In this document: one piece after another, positions 25,750-37,905 of the stretch
Position numbering within the stretch: position 1 is the stretch's first letter
Layout of the letters: every line of letters begins with the position of its first letter
NCBI RefSeq assembly: GCF_963855985.1
Contig: NC_087095.1
Coordinates: 12,348,001 to 12,412,000, forward strand
Direction: 5' to 3'
Length of the DNA stretch: 64,000 bases
Source of the DNA: Ostrinia nubilalis
Lineage: Eukaryota > Arthropoda > Insecta > Lepidoptera > Crambidae
The notes under the pieces: generated by a model
Database searches by the model: none
Seen by the model: only the letters and a program-made list of their open reading frames with translations
What the model was told of the DNA's origin: nothing
Translations under genes and position numbers: made by a program

Positions 25750-25965
25750 TGTTTGTTTCAAGAACAACTTTGAGTGTAGTCTCCAGCGTGCAGAGGAGTG
25801 CGTGTAACACGGATATTTGACATAATTGTTTCGTGTTGTCCATGTTTATTTTGAATCCCATTTATTGAAAGCCTGTACTGAGGCCATAGAGCATTGATTC
25901 TAGGTCTTCCAAGGTCTCAGCCGTGCCGTGACTACAACGTTGAATCTTACTTGGGGGGACAACAT
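25750..25965 (-). pseudogene. RTE reverse transcriptase fragment, inverted
   Basis: The minus strand reads AETLEDLESMLYGLSTGFQ, a stop, MGFKINMDNTK, and after a frameshift IMSNIRVTRTPLHAGDYTQ. This is the region just after the reverse transcriptase catalytic FADD motif in RTE elements. The motif itself is damaged (RF, then NVVVTA, with ADD deleted), and a trace of the preceding GDV-SPK motif abuts it, so an internal segment has been lost. Its orientation is opposite to the 3' half at 26020-26400. Confidence 0.65.
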
Positions 25966-26019
25966 CCGAGAGGCTTCGCGACATCTTTTTACCCAAAATA
26001 CCGCAGTGTCTCAGGACCT

Positions 26020-26400
26020 TTGACTGAAAGTCTTTGACCAATGTGTGTTGGCTTGGCGGCGATGACGCACGGAACGGAGACGTGTTCCTTCACTATGGGC
26101 CTTATGAGAAGGCTCAAAGTCACCCAAAGGGTGATGAGGAAGTCCGCAGGAGACTCAAAGTAACAGACATAGCTCGCATAATTACCAAACTATCGCGGCA
26201 ATGGGCAGGGCACATAGCTCGCAGAAGTGATGGCCATTTGGGCAGAAAATTTCTCGAGTGGCGCCCACGTATAGGAAGACGTAGTGTGGCAGGCCACATG
26301 TTCCTGTGCTGCTCATGTACAATCATGTATACGAGCAGCACAGGAACGATTGTTGTGAAAATCCCCGGGGAAAGCCTCTGTCCAGCAGTAGACACCCTTT
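26020..26400 (+). pseudogene. RTE C-terminal fragment and 3' end
   Basis: The + strand carries VFDQCVL, then MTHGTETCSFTMGLMRRLKV, then in another frame VRRRLKVTDIARIITKLSRQ and WAGHIARRSDG...VLEWRPRIGRRSV-like sequence. This is the conserved C-terminal part of RTE pol. A hairpin interrupts it at 26301, after which ASVQQ-stop matches the final EAFVQQWTS motif. Frameshifts and stops make it dead. The 5' portion of the same element appears inverted just to the left. Confidence 0.7.
26301..26346. repeat. 46-bp hairpin
   Basis: Perfect 14-nt arms, TTCCTGTGCTGCTC and its complement, are separated by 18 nt that are themselves partly symmetrical (CATGTA...TACATG-like). It sits inside the RTE C-terminal fragment and displaces the expected GRPPTRW region, so it may be a small insertion. 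Confidence 0.6.
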
Positions 26401-26990
26401 CATCAGGGAGTAAACCATCCTCGTTGTCACTATTTTCAGTCATCATGACTTCTAAAATTCGTCTTTCCTGAGCGAAATTTCTTCAAGTCGATTTGAAGAC
26501 AAATGATTTACAAAAAATATGTATGAATTATAAATAAAACATCAATATAAACATACAAATTATAACGAGGCAAACAATATCCTTAGTAAGATCCAAGTTG
26601 CCTTTGACGCACATAGGGACACCCGTGTCCCAATACAGATTTTCACATAATATTCATTATACATACGATGAAAATGGAAAATATGTAATAAAACGATAAT
26701 TATACTTATTAGTGAATGTAAATCGGAAGAAAAGTAATGGCCAAACAGCCGCGAAGTAATATTAAAATATTTTTTAATTTTGACGTCTAACGAATTTTTT
26801 TTTTCACATTTTGTGCCAGTATTTTTTTACACAAGGAATCGCGTTTTTCATTATTTACAGCGCATAATCATAAAAGATAATAATAAAATTTAAGAATATT
26901 AAACTACAAAGGGTTTAACTTAACTAGTATTACTGTAAATCGTAAAAACTATGCGGGGACAAATGTGTCCCATATGCGTGAAAGGGTAAA

Positions 26991-29636
26991 TATTTGAACT
27001 TTTGAAATTAATTTTAACTTTAAACACACATTCAGTACTTTATCTGATTGGTGTATTAATAATGGGTCTAAAAAAATCCGATGTAAATGAAGAGAAAAGG
27101 AGAAGACTGATAAAGATGTGTTCATCGTTAATAAAATGCGCATCAGTTTTCTGTGTCATTGGTTCATCGATAAATGTATTTGGTTTCGCAATTTGACTTT
27201 GCGGATGAATATTTTCATGGGGAATAAAATTTTCTCCCCAGAATAGTTTCATTCTCGCATCCCCTTCCGTTACTTTGACATCTTCATTTTCATTATTCCT
27301 CCTTATTTCTGTGCGGACCATTAAATTTTAAGAGATCTTGTTTGGTGCTGCTTCTATGATTTTGAAATTATATCCGACGTAATACATTGTGGGGAAGAGA
27401 GTTACGCGTATGAGAAATAGTCTGCCCGATTCTTTTCTAGTTTCGTTTTCGTCTGGTGCTTTTTATTCTGACTGCATGGATACTTCAGGTTAATGAATTC
27501 AAGACTTAAATATTAAAAAAATTGACAAAAAGTTAATCAATTAACGCGTAAATTAATTGCGAAAATCTCTCCCCATAATTGACCCAGATAAAGTTTCGCA
27601 AGTCAAATCTGGCTCGGGGCCGATGTTCATATTTTTTCCGCGCAGCACCTAAATTACACGGACCTAATAGTTTTCACCTATTACCGTGGGGGAAATTTAT
27701 AGCTTTCCACTGTTGATTTATTCGCGAACCGCTCGGATTAACTATCGCTAACTTGGCGATAGTTAAGACTGCTATCTCTGGTGTTTTAGGGCGCAAGCTC
27801 TTTCCTTTTATCTAAATTGGTTCGCTACCAATAAAGATTCGCTGACGGCTGTCGTAAAGCATCCACCCCATACGGTTCATTATGGGGCAAAGTTTCAGAT
27901 ATGATGGAACCATTTTATTGTCCACCGATGTCGCTAGATCTCTATCGGTAATGGGATGGTGGCGAGCTCTGGGCGGCAGCTCCCGTGGAATTTAAAACGT
28001 ACGACGACTTGCGAATTGTCAGAGTTGCGAGTTGCAACGCAACATTGTAAAGAACGTCGAAATCTATCTCCAAGAAATTCAGATCAACTATTTGGTCCAA
28101 ATTTTACATTTTACAGAAATTCGAATTCGTTCGTTTCTCACCAAAATTGTGCTTTAATAAAAAAAACTTATTACAATTTTCTTCTATCTACAATTTCGTG
28201 TAGTAATTTGATTAAAATGATTAATTTTCTTTTGTCTTGTTGCCGAACAATTTTTCCATTACAAACCATAAATTACAAAGATAATTTATTCACTATCCAA
28301 ATTACAAAAGTGATACTAATGTTTGTTTAGTTGGTAAATAAAATGCATTTACGAATAACGACGAAAACTTTGTAATGAAAGGCTTAGCTCGCGGACCCAT
28401 TACCGTCTCCCTCGCACCGAAAGTAATGGTTTTATGGTGGGACAGAGACGCATAAATCTCGTCCTAATTTAATTTGTCATAAAAATTGAAAGTTTCTTCG
28501 CTCCCAGGGCCGCACTTCACGAACTAGTTTTAATCCATTCTTGTTTGAAGGGAACTTGTAATTTATAGTAAGTGCTAAGTTTGCGTCTACTTCTCTAGAT
28601 ACAAAAGTTTACCCTCGTTCCACCTACGCTGATGTAATCGTTCTATCTGAAATGAAATCGATCTGCGAGGAGATAGTTCATGTTACTCTTTACGCTTCTC
28701 TGTTTAAAATGGTTAACAAAAAAAATATTTTAATTCTGGGATTATTGATTGAAACATAGGTATTGTATAGATACTCAAAAGTATTAGTGATGGAAAAAAA
28801 TATTTTGATTTGGAATTTTATTCATCGTTCTTTTTATATTTTTTTCCTTTTTTTTATGTAGGCTTACGAGATATAAATTCATAAATCATGAAAGAACTTC
28901 CGTGTTATTTATATCAATATACGTTGTATGTTAATAACACAAAAACCTCCCAGAGAAAACACACCAAAATACTCATTTCATCTTTTGTCTCTGGCGCCTT
29001 TGCTTATGGCGGGCTGTCAATGCAAAGGATCTTTTGTTACATGCTCGAACATGAATTGGCCTATAAATACCTCTACGTATATTAAATGTCACATATACAT
29101 TCCCCGTATCCGATTATACCGTAGGGCTGTGATATGTGTGACATCTTTCCAGAAATACTAGAAACTATCGATAAATATTGTTACTATTTGTACACTTGTA
29201 AGTTACAACTGAAATATTTACGTCAATTTGTTTACGTAATAGCACTTCAAATTCAAAAATATAAAAATAAGTATGTTTTGTTTTTTATTCTATCTCGAAA
29301 TAGCATTCAAAACATTTTTGTGTAGGTATTTTGTATTGTAGTGCTTAAATTCAGTACTATTCGTCACCAACAACTATTTTGGAAATGTGTTATTTACGTG
29401 CATTTAGAAAACATACTAAAAATACAATATAGATAAGAGAAAAAAATTAATAACAACACTGTCAAAATACCGAACTGATCGTTAATTTTCACAACACTAA
29501 CATCGATTGAACTCAGAGGATTTTATCGATATGGGTACCACCATGATCTGAGTGTACATAAAACAAATTGTCATGCATCGTTTTATTAATTAAGTACTTT
29601 TAATAATTTAGCACCCATTGTTTTCGCAGACATATT
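26991..29636. other. Gene-free AT-rich DNA
   Basis: No gene is seen. Open frames of 60-120 codons near 26949-27321 and 27956-28330 exist on one or both strands, but their translations are low-complexity or unfamiliar and I do not support them as genes. Confidence 0.5.
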
Positions 29637-29725
29637 AAATTACAATATGCGTAATACTCTCCGAAACCTAACAGTTGATATTATCAACTGTTAGGTTTCG
29701 GAGAGTATTACGCATATTGTAATTT
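29637..29725. repeat. Perfect 89-bp foldback (44-bp arms, 1-nt loop)
   Basis: Positions 29637-29680 and 29682-29725 are exact reverse complements across all 44 bases, with a single T between them. The outer end is AAATTACAATATGCG and the core is GTTGATA-T-TATCAAC. AATT on both sides could be a target duplication or simply part of the palindrome. No other copy lies in this window. It could be a very young foldback transposon, a hairpin-RNA source or an inverted duplication created by repair or assembly. Confidence 0.9.
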
Positions 29726-30955
29726 TTTGTCGTTAAAAATATGTTTAACCATACATAGATATTAGGGGACATACAAAGAAGTTTCTTCTACGCTCGTTTA
29801 TGAAAGCAAGCAGCTTCTCGAAAGTGCGACAATAAACGACAAACAGCTGAAGATTAAAAGGAATCCGAAAATTGTCATGCAAATACTTTCCTTGAAACTC
29901 TCAACTTTTCACTCTTTAATAATGTTACCTAATAAAACTTCGGATCTCCCTAAGGTACCTATAAAAAGTTTCACCCATCCCCAATTTCGTATTTTGGCCC
30001 AATTACTAGTTGAAAGAGTGCCAGTGCCGATAAATCAGTGTACGTATATTCATAGTATCTGACATTGTAACTTCGCTACAGTTTTATACGACAGAACTAT
30101 GTCAATCTAACTTTTAAGATTATTATCACTTCCGCGTTCGCCTACTGGTGCCTTTACCTGCTTATTTATAGGGCTGTAACATAGGTTTTATGTCGCTCTT
30201 GTAATATTCCCTTTCGTATCAAGAAGACATCTAAATGAGCCACGCGTTTTATGAGTAGAAGAAATATTTTAGCCAAAAGTTCTGAGCTTTATTTCTTTTC
30301 TTCCTTAGTTTGATGATATACCTGTAAGAAGTTGTCATTTTTTAGAATTTATTTCGTACAACATGAAAAGATTTATTTATAACACTTGTTAATTGCACAT
30401 CAATTTACAGGTTTAATGAGCTCTAGTAACTTTAATCGGTTTATGTAACGCCAGTTACATAAAAGTGTTTGCACATCGGTATCCATAGGTGCAGCTATCT
30501 AATCTCGTGAATGGCGTTACACAGCCCTGGACAAAGCCGGCGTTCCAGTAGCAGCTAAGATAAACGTGGCTTTACTACGGATTAAGGGATTTTTGATTGA
30601 GCACAATTTTGACGAGTAATAAGATAAACTGACACACTTGTGCCAAAATGGAACAAGTTTCTTTCACGCATTTTATACGAAATGGAAATCGATTTCATAA
30701 ATTACTATTTGTGTTTAGATTTTAGATGCCGTATTAACAACATACATTTTAAATATGAAAATGTAAAATACTTGGATACACAGACACAGATTGATAGGCT
30801 ATTTAATAGTTATTTCTGCTTATTTTTATTCGACAAAAATCTGAAAAACGTCTTTCGTAAATGAATATGTAATTATTTCCAAAAGAGTTTTGTCACTGAT
30901 CAAAATAATTAAACTTTCACCGTAAACCCAGAATACTATGTATTATGTTCAGAAA
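29726..30955. other. Gene-free AT-rich DNA
   Basis: No gene or recognisable element is seen. Confidence 0.5.
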
Positions 30956-31080
30956 ACTGAAGCTACAGAGTAATAGCACCGCACGCAGTGTCGACTAGCC
31001 CCTAAACTAGTGGCGTCGCACTGGCGCCCTCTCCCCCGCTACCGAAAAAAGTTGCAAGTCGCTAGGCGGCGCCGCCGAAC
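30956..31080. promoter_or_regulatory. GC-rich island
   Basis: A block of about 120 bp is rich in GCGCC and GGCGGCGCCGCC. It lies in AT-rich DNA and has no recognisable coding frame; a regulatory role is only a possibility. Confidence 0.25.
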
Positions 31081-31744
31081 ATTCAAATTTATCGATTGTC
31101 GACTCATTACGACATCCCTCAAAACTTACCCACTCACCAACTTAGCCCTTTGAACGTCACTATCGCGACATTACTTTTTATTCCCCGAGGCCGTGTCTTT
31201 TTTCATCGCCAGTTATTATTAAACTTTAAGTGCTGGAACTTTCGATATCTTCGTGATTTACGATGAGCCATTCCGAAGTGTTTTATCGAGCATAAATGTA
31301 AGTTTGCTACTCGAGATTGAAGGTTAGGCGCGACTCAGTGGGTCAGAGGCTTAACCTCCAATTATTGCGCTCGGTCTCATGAACCCTAACCAAACTTTTT
31401 TCAGTGGGTACTTACTTGTTTTGTTTCACTGATTTTATATTGTTCGTGTTAAACTCAGAACAATAGTAAATGTAGATATTGATATAGCTCTATCTTAAAT
31501 GCAGCCGAGTTTTACCTGTACAATTTCAAGCCATAAGAGTACCAAGGTATTTGTCATTAGCAACTTAGGACAAAATTTAGGTAATTAAACCAATTCTAGA
31601 CATTATGATTCTGACCCAATTCTGAAAACATCAAAATATAGAGACACGATAACCCGTACCTTACCAGTCGATCAGACCGGTCACACACCCTACCAATTAA
31701 AGGTTAAAAACGTGTTAACTGAGACACGGTGATATATCTGAGGA
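31081..31744. other. Gene-free AT-rich DNA
   Basis: Nothing recognisable is seen. Confidence 0.5.
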
Positions 31745-31870
31745 AGGAGTGCCTTCGTCGAACAGTAGTTTCGCATCTCGGAGGGGGGTGGGGGGGCAAT
31801 GATCCATTAATCTGGCGAAGCCCATGCGGCGCCAGCGACGTACCTGCCGCGACGCGCGGACGCCTACCTA
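31745..31870. promoter_or_regulatory. GC-rich island with G-runs
   Basis: The block includes GGAGGGGGGTGGGGGGG at about 31780-31796, two long G-runs with potential to form a G-quadruplex, followed by CpG-rich sequence. The function is unknown. Confidence 0.25.
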
Positions 31871-31937
31871 ACGACACCGATCGTACATTCCATGTGTAAA
31901 TGTTACGTATGAAATGGAACGTTTAATTTTTATCGGT

Positions 31938-32030
31938 ATCCACGGGGTGTGACAACTGAGCGCTACGGGAAAATTTACCGGTCCACATCATCCACGGGGT
32001 GTGACAACGCTACGGAAAAATTTCGCGTCT
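31938..32030. repeat. 52-bp local tandem duplication
   Basis: ATCCACGGGGTGTGACAAC occurs at 31938 and again at 31990, each followed by CGCTACGG and an AAAATTT stretch. The two copies differ by small indels. Confidence 0.7.
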
Positions 32031-32584
32031 TTTCGCTGGAAGTGACAATGACGCACTGATAGAGGAAGAATACTCTTTGTAATTAATAGGCTTGATGAAA
32101 CTATGAAATTACATATATGTATTTAAATAAGTTTGACGTCTAACGATTATCTCGACACGTTTTACTGTAAAGTTCAAAGTTCAAATCATGAGTGAAGGGC
32201 AAGCTCCATTCAAGACATTTACACGAGTCTGATAATAAGTAAGAACTTATTTTACATACAGAACTAATCACTCATTAAAGTTCTTACGCACAGCACTCCA
32301 ACTATTTTTAAAAAAATGCTAATTTTTAGCATACTTTTTTTAAGTTTAAGCATGATAAAAAATAAAAGACAATTTATTCAAATCTGATAGTGAAAAAGAT
32401 CACTTATTTTTCATTACAAAATTCATCGTCTTACGCATCCCAACTTAAAAACTATTCAGAAAAAAACTTAACTAGGTTACACACGCATACTTTTGCGAAA
32501 ACTAAAGTGGTATTGTATATCCACCCTTATCTCCATTCACAAGCGCTGTATAGAAGTTCCGTATATCTGGGGCTGGGGGACAAC
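32031..32584. other. Gene-free AT-rich DNA
   Basis: Nothing recognisable is seen. Confidence 0.5.
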
Positions 32585-32895
32585 TAGGGTTTCCAGATAG
32601 AAACTTATCAAATCCGGGATAATTCTACTACGACTACTATTTATATTTGAAAAGGAAAATACCATTTATTTTCAAATAGGTACATACTTTTTTTAGATAC
32701 GTATGTACGTAATTAGTTGGACTCACTGCCAGGTCAACCGTGTCATTCCTTGTTAGTTTATTTTGTCACAAAACAAGTAGGTTTTCGGAATCCGGGACAA
32801 TAAGTCTGATTACTGGAATCTAATTACTGGAGACGGGAAAATAAATACGCGAAATTCCGGAAAATCCCGGATTTCCCGGTCATCTGGCAACCCTG
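32585..32895. mobile_element. MITE with hAT-like termini
   Basis: TAGGGTTTCCAGATA on the left is complementary to CATCTGGCAACCCTG on the right (consensus CAGGGTTGCCAGAT). Further CCGGGATA/TCCCGG-type repeats lie inside both ends. CAGGGTTGCCAGAT-type ends are known from hAT elements. No convincing 8-bp target duplication is preserved and there is no coding capacity. Confidence 0.55.
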
Positions 32896-33601
32896 GGTCA
32901 GCATAGTTCCGGAAACAATTCCGGATAAGGTTTTCCGTCTATTTATCGTTCGTATGTAGAGTTCCTTGGAATGTGACGTAGGCCTAATACCGGTTAATGA
33001 AAGAAAACTGGATGCTACGGAAACGCGTAGTTTTACTATGACTACTATGTTTTACGAGGCCTTCTCGGCCAGTTATTGAAGGCATAAAGTAGATTAGGTT
33101 GATTTATTCAATGATTTTTAATGTACAGCCTACATTAAAAGACATTAAGCATCTACCTAGATATCCGTTTAATTATTTCATTAACTAAATATATTTATTT
33201 ACTACTTCACCATACCTAAAATATTTGATTTCTTAATTATTTACTCATTGTTTTCTTTTCTCTATAACTAACGGAATTTTCCTAAGTATCTTACAGTGAC
33301 GGTATAATTTATTCATGAAGGAATTATTCGTTAGTTGGTGCATATAATACAATACTTTTAATATAACCATATACTTCAGACACGGCTGTTATTTTAATGT
33401 AATTATCATAATAATACTACAAAAATGACCTATTTTTCAGCCAAAATAACTAAAACTTTATTTACATAAGTCAAAATCACTAAAAACTACATTGACACTT
33501 CAATACAATTTTTCTACCTCCCTTTTCCATTTCCAGGTAATTCCGGTATTAACCGGTGTGGGTGAAACGCTATGTTAATTACCTCTGCGTATAGCAATCC
33601 G
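32896..33601. other. Gene-free AT-rich DNA
   Basis: Nothing recognisable is seen. Confidence 0.5.
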
Positions 33602-33848
33602 CTAAGTGGACCGCGTGTATCCCATGGGCTAGTGAGGGACACAACTATTGTCCCACGTCCTTTGCATTTATTAGGAACCTTGGGAAAACTTGAATAATGA
33701 ATACAGATAGTAATTTCTTGAATCCCTAGTTTGAAGTATGGAACGATTTGGAATATTTTTAGTGCTAAGTGGACCGCGTGTATCCCATGGGCTAGTGAGA
33801 CGCAACTATTGTCCCACATCCTTTACATTTATTGGGAACCTTGGAAAC
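33602..33848. repeat. Two 85-bp direct repeats, 162 bp apart
   Basis: The first copy (33602-33687) and the second (33764-33848) share GCTAAGTGGACCGCGTGTAT, CCCATGGGCTAGTGAG, an ACTATTGTCCCAC word and TTTATT-GGAACCTTGG with few changes. The unit is more GC-rich than its surroundings. It may be part of a dispersed repeat; the origin is unknown. Confidence 0.75.
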
Positions 33849-36326
33849 ACGATTATACAAATCGAAATTTCTTAAACGATTTTTGAAGCATCGAAGAATT
33901 TACAATCTTATTGGACGATTATAGATTATCCTTGGTACCTACTTAAAAATATTCTTGTTACTAAGAGAAAAAAGAGTGAAAATCTATTTAACGGGACCAG
34001 AGTACTTACCTACTTAAGAGGATTTTATAATTTTCATTTTTCTGTATAAGATACATCTCCCGGTCACCTGGTTGATAAGATCTCGAATGATACATGACAA
34101 ACTAACTGAAATATTTCACTTATAACAACAGTGATTATGAGTGATAAATCATTACAGCCACAAAAAGTAACCAAACACGATTTTATAAAATCGAATTACC
34201 ATAATATAAACTATGGAATATCCTTCATTTCACGTTGGCTCTTAAATAAATTTTCCGCTCTATGGAACCCCATATAATTACCGCAATTCACTCAGTTCTT
34301 TACTTATCCCTTCGGCACCAAGTCGAGCACGGCCACCTAGCGTTATGTATTGTGACATATCGCCTCATTTGTTGCGCACCTTATGAACTGTATCGATGTA
34401 TCGATATTAACATAACAAATGGCACCGCACTGGGCCAATATTTTTTATGGGTAAGCCTATTCCTGAACGAATTGCTAAAATCAAAGGAGTTTAATTTTAA
34501 TTTGGAAAGTTGATGCGGCATTATTTAAAAAAAAATGTAGTACTAGTATCTTTAGCTACTAATATTCTATAAAATAAATATGAATACTTATATGTATGAG
34601 GAATCGTCATTCAGTTTATGAACGTAGATCATATGCATGACCTTTTCAAATTCAAACTGTCAAAATCTGCACATTTATCTACATAATATCATCTACAATC
34701 GTAATGTGCATCGATGCTATCTGCCAAGGTACCATTTGGTGCAGATTTGCCGATAAAATCGCGAGGACATTTTCGGGCTAACGCATTTACAGGTTGAAAA
34801 TGTTGAAATACGAGCGGTTTTGTGCACGAATTTGAATGCTCGCGACACGTCAGGCGCGGAAGCGCGGCGTCGCGCCACCAGCGCCACCATATTTCAATCG
34901 CGGAATTGACACATTGCTCTCTCCCATAAAGTTTCGCGCGAAAACTTCAACCAGGCATATTTACCTACCTAAGATATTCTTCTCCTCGAAACACCGATAG
35001 CTTGACGAGTGAAAAGTTTTATTGCCGCAGATAGGTCATGCTCTAACCGGTGAAACTTTCCACATAAATTGGCGGTCATTCGACGCGAATATGCTGACTG
35101 AGGGAGTAACAAATATGCCAACTTAGGTTGTTATACCAGCGATATGTAAGTTCTGTGATACTTCGCCATTAAGTTTATGGAAACGACGGCCGAGATTACA
35201 TCACACTTTCTGAAAGCTTTGTGTAATTCTTTCTACGGTGGAATGAGATTCTCGCGCGTCTATTAATCATGAATACGGATCTGTTGGCAGTTGTAAAATT
35301 CGTCGAGAAATCTTCGAGTGAAAAATTCGAACGTAATCCGTCAAACGGCCCCCTAATTTTAATTTAATTAGCAGAGGAAGTTTTCACGCGTGGGAGGCGG
35401 CCGCGCGACAATGACGCGTTAAAATGATTAATTTTTGAAGGCGGCGGAAACCGCGCGGCGCGCGAGTTCGTCTGCTGAACGAGCGGACGATTAATCTTTC
35501 CCTTTGCAAATATTCAGCGCACCATTGTGCCGATAGCACGGTATTTTTGCTCTCTTACAATACCATTAAGAAACTGGCACCGCTAGTTGGTGCTCCACCG
35601 CTCCCACCGTCCTGGCCCTTTGAAGGATTGAATAGGTGTTTTCGTTCGCGGCCGGAAAATAGGTCTCCCCTCGGTTTGGAGCATTTTTTCGGGACCACTT
35701 AGCCTTCGATAGTTATTATACGAAATGTTTTAATCTGCCGTCGTCATTGGCTGACAATGGAACTCACTAAGCGAATTTTATACAGTCATTCTTTCGTCTA
35801 CTGAAAGGATGTTTCAATGGAGATTTTTTCGGTGCGTTTAGATGCATATCCATTTTGTGTTTCTTTCAAACCACCCCTAGTTCTTCAAGTTGTGCTTAAC
35901 TGATTCTATTGTTGGAGCAATGAAAAGTTCAACGACTATTAATTTGAATACCGGCATTCACGCTTCTAATAAATATAGCGGTCGTTCTTTCGATCATTAA
36001 GCAAGAAAAGATGCTATTAATTTACCTATGTTTATCACCTACAGAAATAGAGGTGTCTCCATAAACCAGTTAACAAAGTAATGCAAGGGATTGTTGGTTA
36101 AATTGCTCAAATTACGCACTGCAAAAGATCTTAGGTGGGGTCAAGAGCGATGATCGTCGGATTTAGATCTGGGCTGCAGCCAAGTTCCTTCTTCGCGCGA
36201 ACTCGTCGTATAAATTATTTATTTATTTTATATAGGGTTCCGTCTCTTTAATCAAACATCGATATGAATTTCACAAGATGTAAGAAGCCTATAAATGTGG
36301 CTTTTAAAACTCTTTGAAAGAATTGT
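33849..36326. other. Gene-free DNA with two GC-rich islands
   Basis: No gene is seen. GC- and CpG-rich islands lie at about 34848-34930 and 35385-35490, the second including GGCGGCGGAAACCGCGCGGCG. They may be regulatory elements of the presumed foxo intron; nothing further supports this. Confidence 0.35.
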
Positions 36327-36450
36327 ATGATCTCAAAAATTATGTATAATGTTGCAATGCCCTCACAGGGCTCATGTTCTGGGACTATTTTATTTTTAAT
36401 GCCTTGTTTGTACCACATGAAGCAATAAAGATATTATGATTATGATTAAC
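36327..36450 (+). repeat. Non-LTR retrotransposon 3' UTR
   Basis: A CACAGGGCTCATGTTCTGGG...TTTGTACCACATG stretch is followed by AATAAA (36424-36429) and an (ATTATG)n-like tail at 36431-36448. A polyadenylation signal directly followed by a short tandem tail is typical of an insect LINE 3' end. No coding part is retained, and the family is not determined. Confidence 0.5.
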
Positions 36451-37624
36451 CCGAAAAGATAAAACACAAAACGGTTGCTAGGTTATAGGAAAAATAGGAT
36501 TAAAAGTACCTAATTAAAAGCTTCTTAAAACGCTAAATATTCGCGAGGCATCGCGTAAGTAATACGCGTAAAATAAGATTACTATTTTTGTATTAAATGA
36601 CCGTATAGAGATAATATGCCGTTCACCGTTCTTCATGTCAAGAATATTTCTGGGTAGGTACTAACGTGTGGAATGTTCCTCCTAAGTGGGAATTTAAGAA
36701 ACGCTGCCGTCCTGCAATTCTGGGCAATATTTAGACACGTCTAAAGTGTACAGAACAGGTTTTTGAGGTGTCAAGCACATTCAGAAATGTGCTCATCAAA
36801 ATAATTTGGTCCGGAACCATTCTAAGGAATGTCTTAGCGCTCATCTTTACTACCCAATAGCCATTAGTTTTGTTCCTGATGAATTAAAGTTGTTGCGTCA
36901 GTGGCGTGAGATAATTTGGCAGATGTCAAATGCCAAGCTACGGGAATAGTACGCGATTGTAAATTTTAACTCGTTAAATATATGTGCCAAGTAATTGCCA
37001 CGATAAACGGCAAATGCACTAATGTAAAACGGCTCAATTGTTTTAAACTGATCTGTTGATCTTTATTTTAAAACAAAAGTATTTTTCTTCATCTTTTGTG
37101 CAAACAATTAAGAAGATTATAAATAATTCACCTTGCCACCGCGATCTATTGTACAGCTAGCGCCATCTTTTGAGAATAACTCAATCTATCTTATTCACTT
37201 TGAGTTTAATTAACCTATTAGTAATAATAACACGCAGTAATTATTACAAAATATAGGTACCTGGATAGTTACGATTGCCAACAGTTCGCCAGAAATGTCA
37301 ATTTCACGGATTAATTTTGAACCATAATTCTTTAGTGTAAGGTTGACATTGCAAACTATATTTTGCATTACGAATCAACCTAATAATAAAATTATACCTA
37401 TGCAACGTTGTATTGTATTGGTGAAACATCGTATTGTTTTAATTTCTTCCTTTCTTTATTGTAGAGGAAAAATCCATTCGTGACCACAAATCCTTGTCAT
37501 TGTTAGTTATAATAATATGAATATAAATAATTAATTTAATGTTGTAATTACAGTGAAATGCATAATAAATCATGGAATAGCGCGAGAACATCGGACTATG
37601 AATTCTTATTGCAAAGTCGCACTT
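36451..37624. other. Gene-free AT-rich DNA
   Basis: No gene is seen. Confidence 0.5.
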
Positions 37625-37905
37625 ATTATAAGTACAGTTGCCGCGAATACTCGCTATTATTCGGTATTCGGCATTACTCGACATTTTTTTGATATTCGTC
37701 GAATACCGAATAATAGCTAGTATTATTCGGCATTCGGCGAATAGTCGTCTAAAATAAACTTTTAGTGACCAAAAAAACTAATGAGTTAAAAATAATCATA
37801 TTTTATTATTTTCCCTAACAAAACAATACACAACATCAATTATTATTTATAATTATGTACCTGTGCCTATCATATTCATGAAATTAAATTAGTTAGGCTT
37901 TTTAA

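Larger units (their letters stand above)
25365..26986. mobile_element. Degenerate piggyBac-like element (tentative)
   Basis: TTAA then CCCTTACACGC at the left (25361-25375) mirrors GCGTGAAAGGG then TAAA at the right (26976-26990). Inside both ends lie near-palindromes of the form GGGACACATATGTCCC (about 25498, 26608 and 26955) next to CATATGCGT. Together these look like piggyBac-type termini with subterminal repeats. One target copy is mutated and no transposase is visible. The interior is occupied by a rearranged RTE insertion. Confidence 0.45.

Noticed and set aside
26034..26471. The longest plus-strand open frame in the window (145 codons) as a host gene
   Set aside because: It reads VRRRLKVTDIARIITKLSRQ and WAGHIARR, the C-terminal part of an RTE retrotransposon, then runs into unrelated sequence.
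33514..33819. 101-codon minus-strand open frame as a gene
   Set aside because: It runs through two copies of an 85-bp direct repeat, so its length reflects the duplication.
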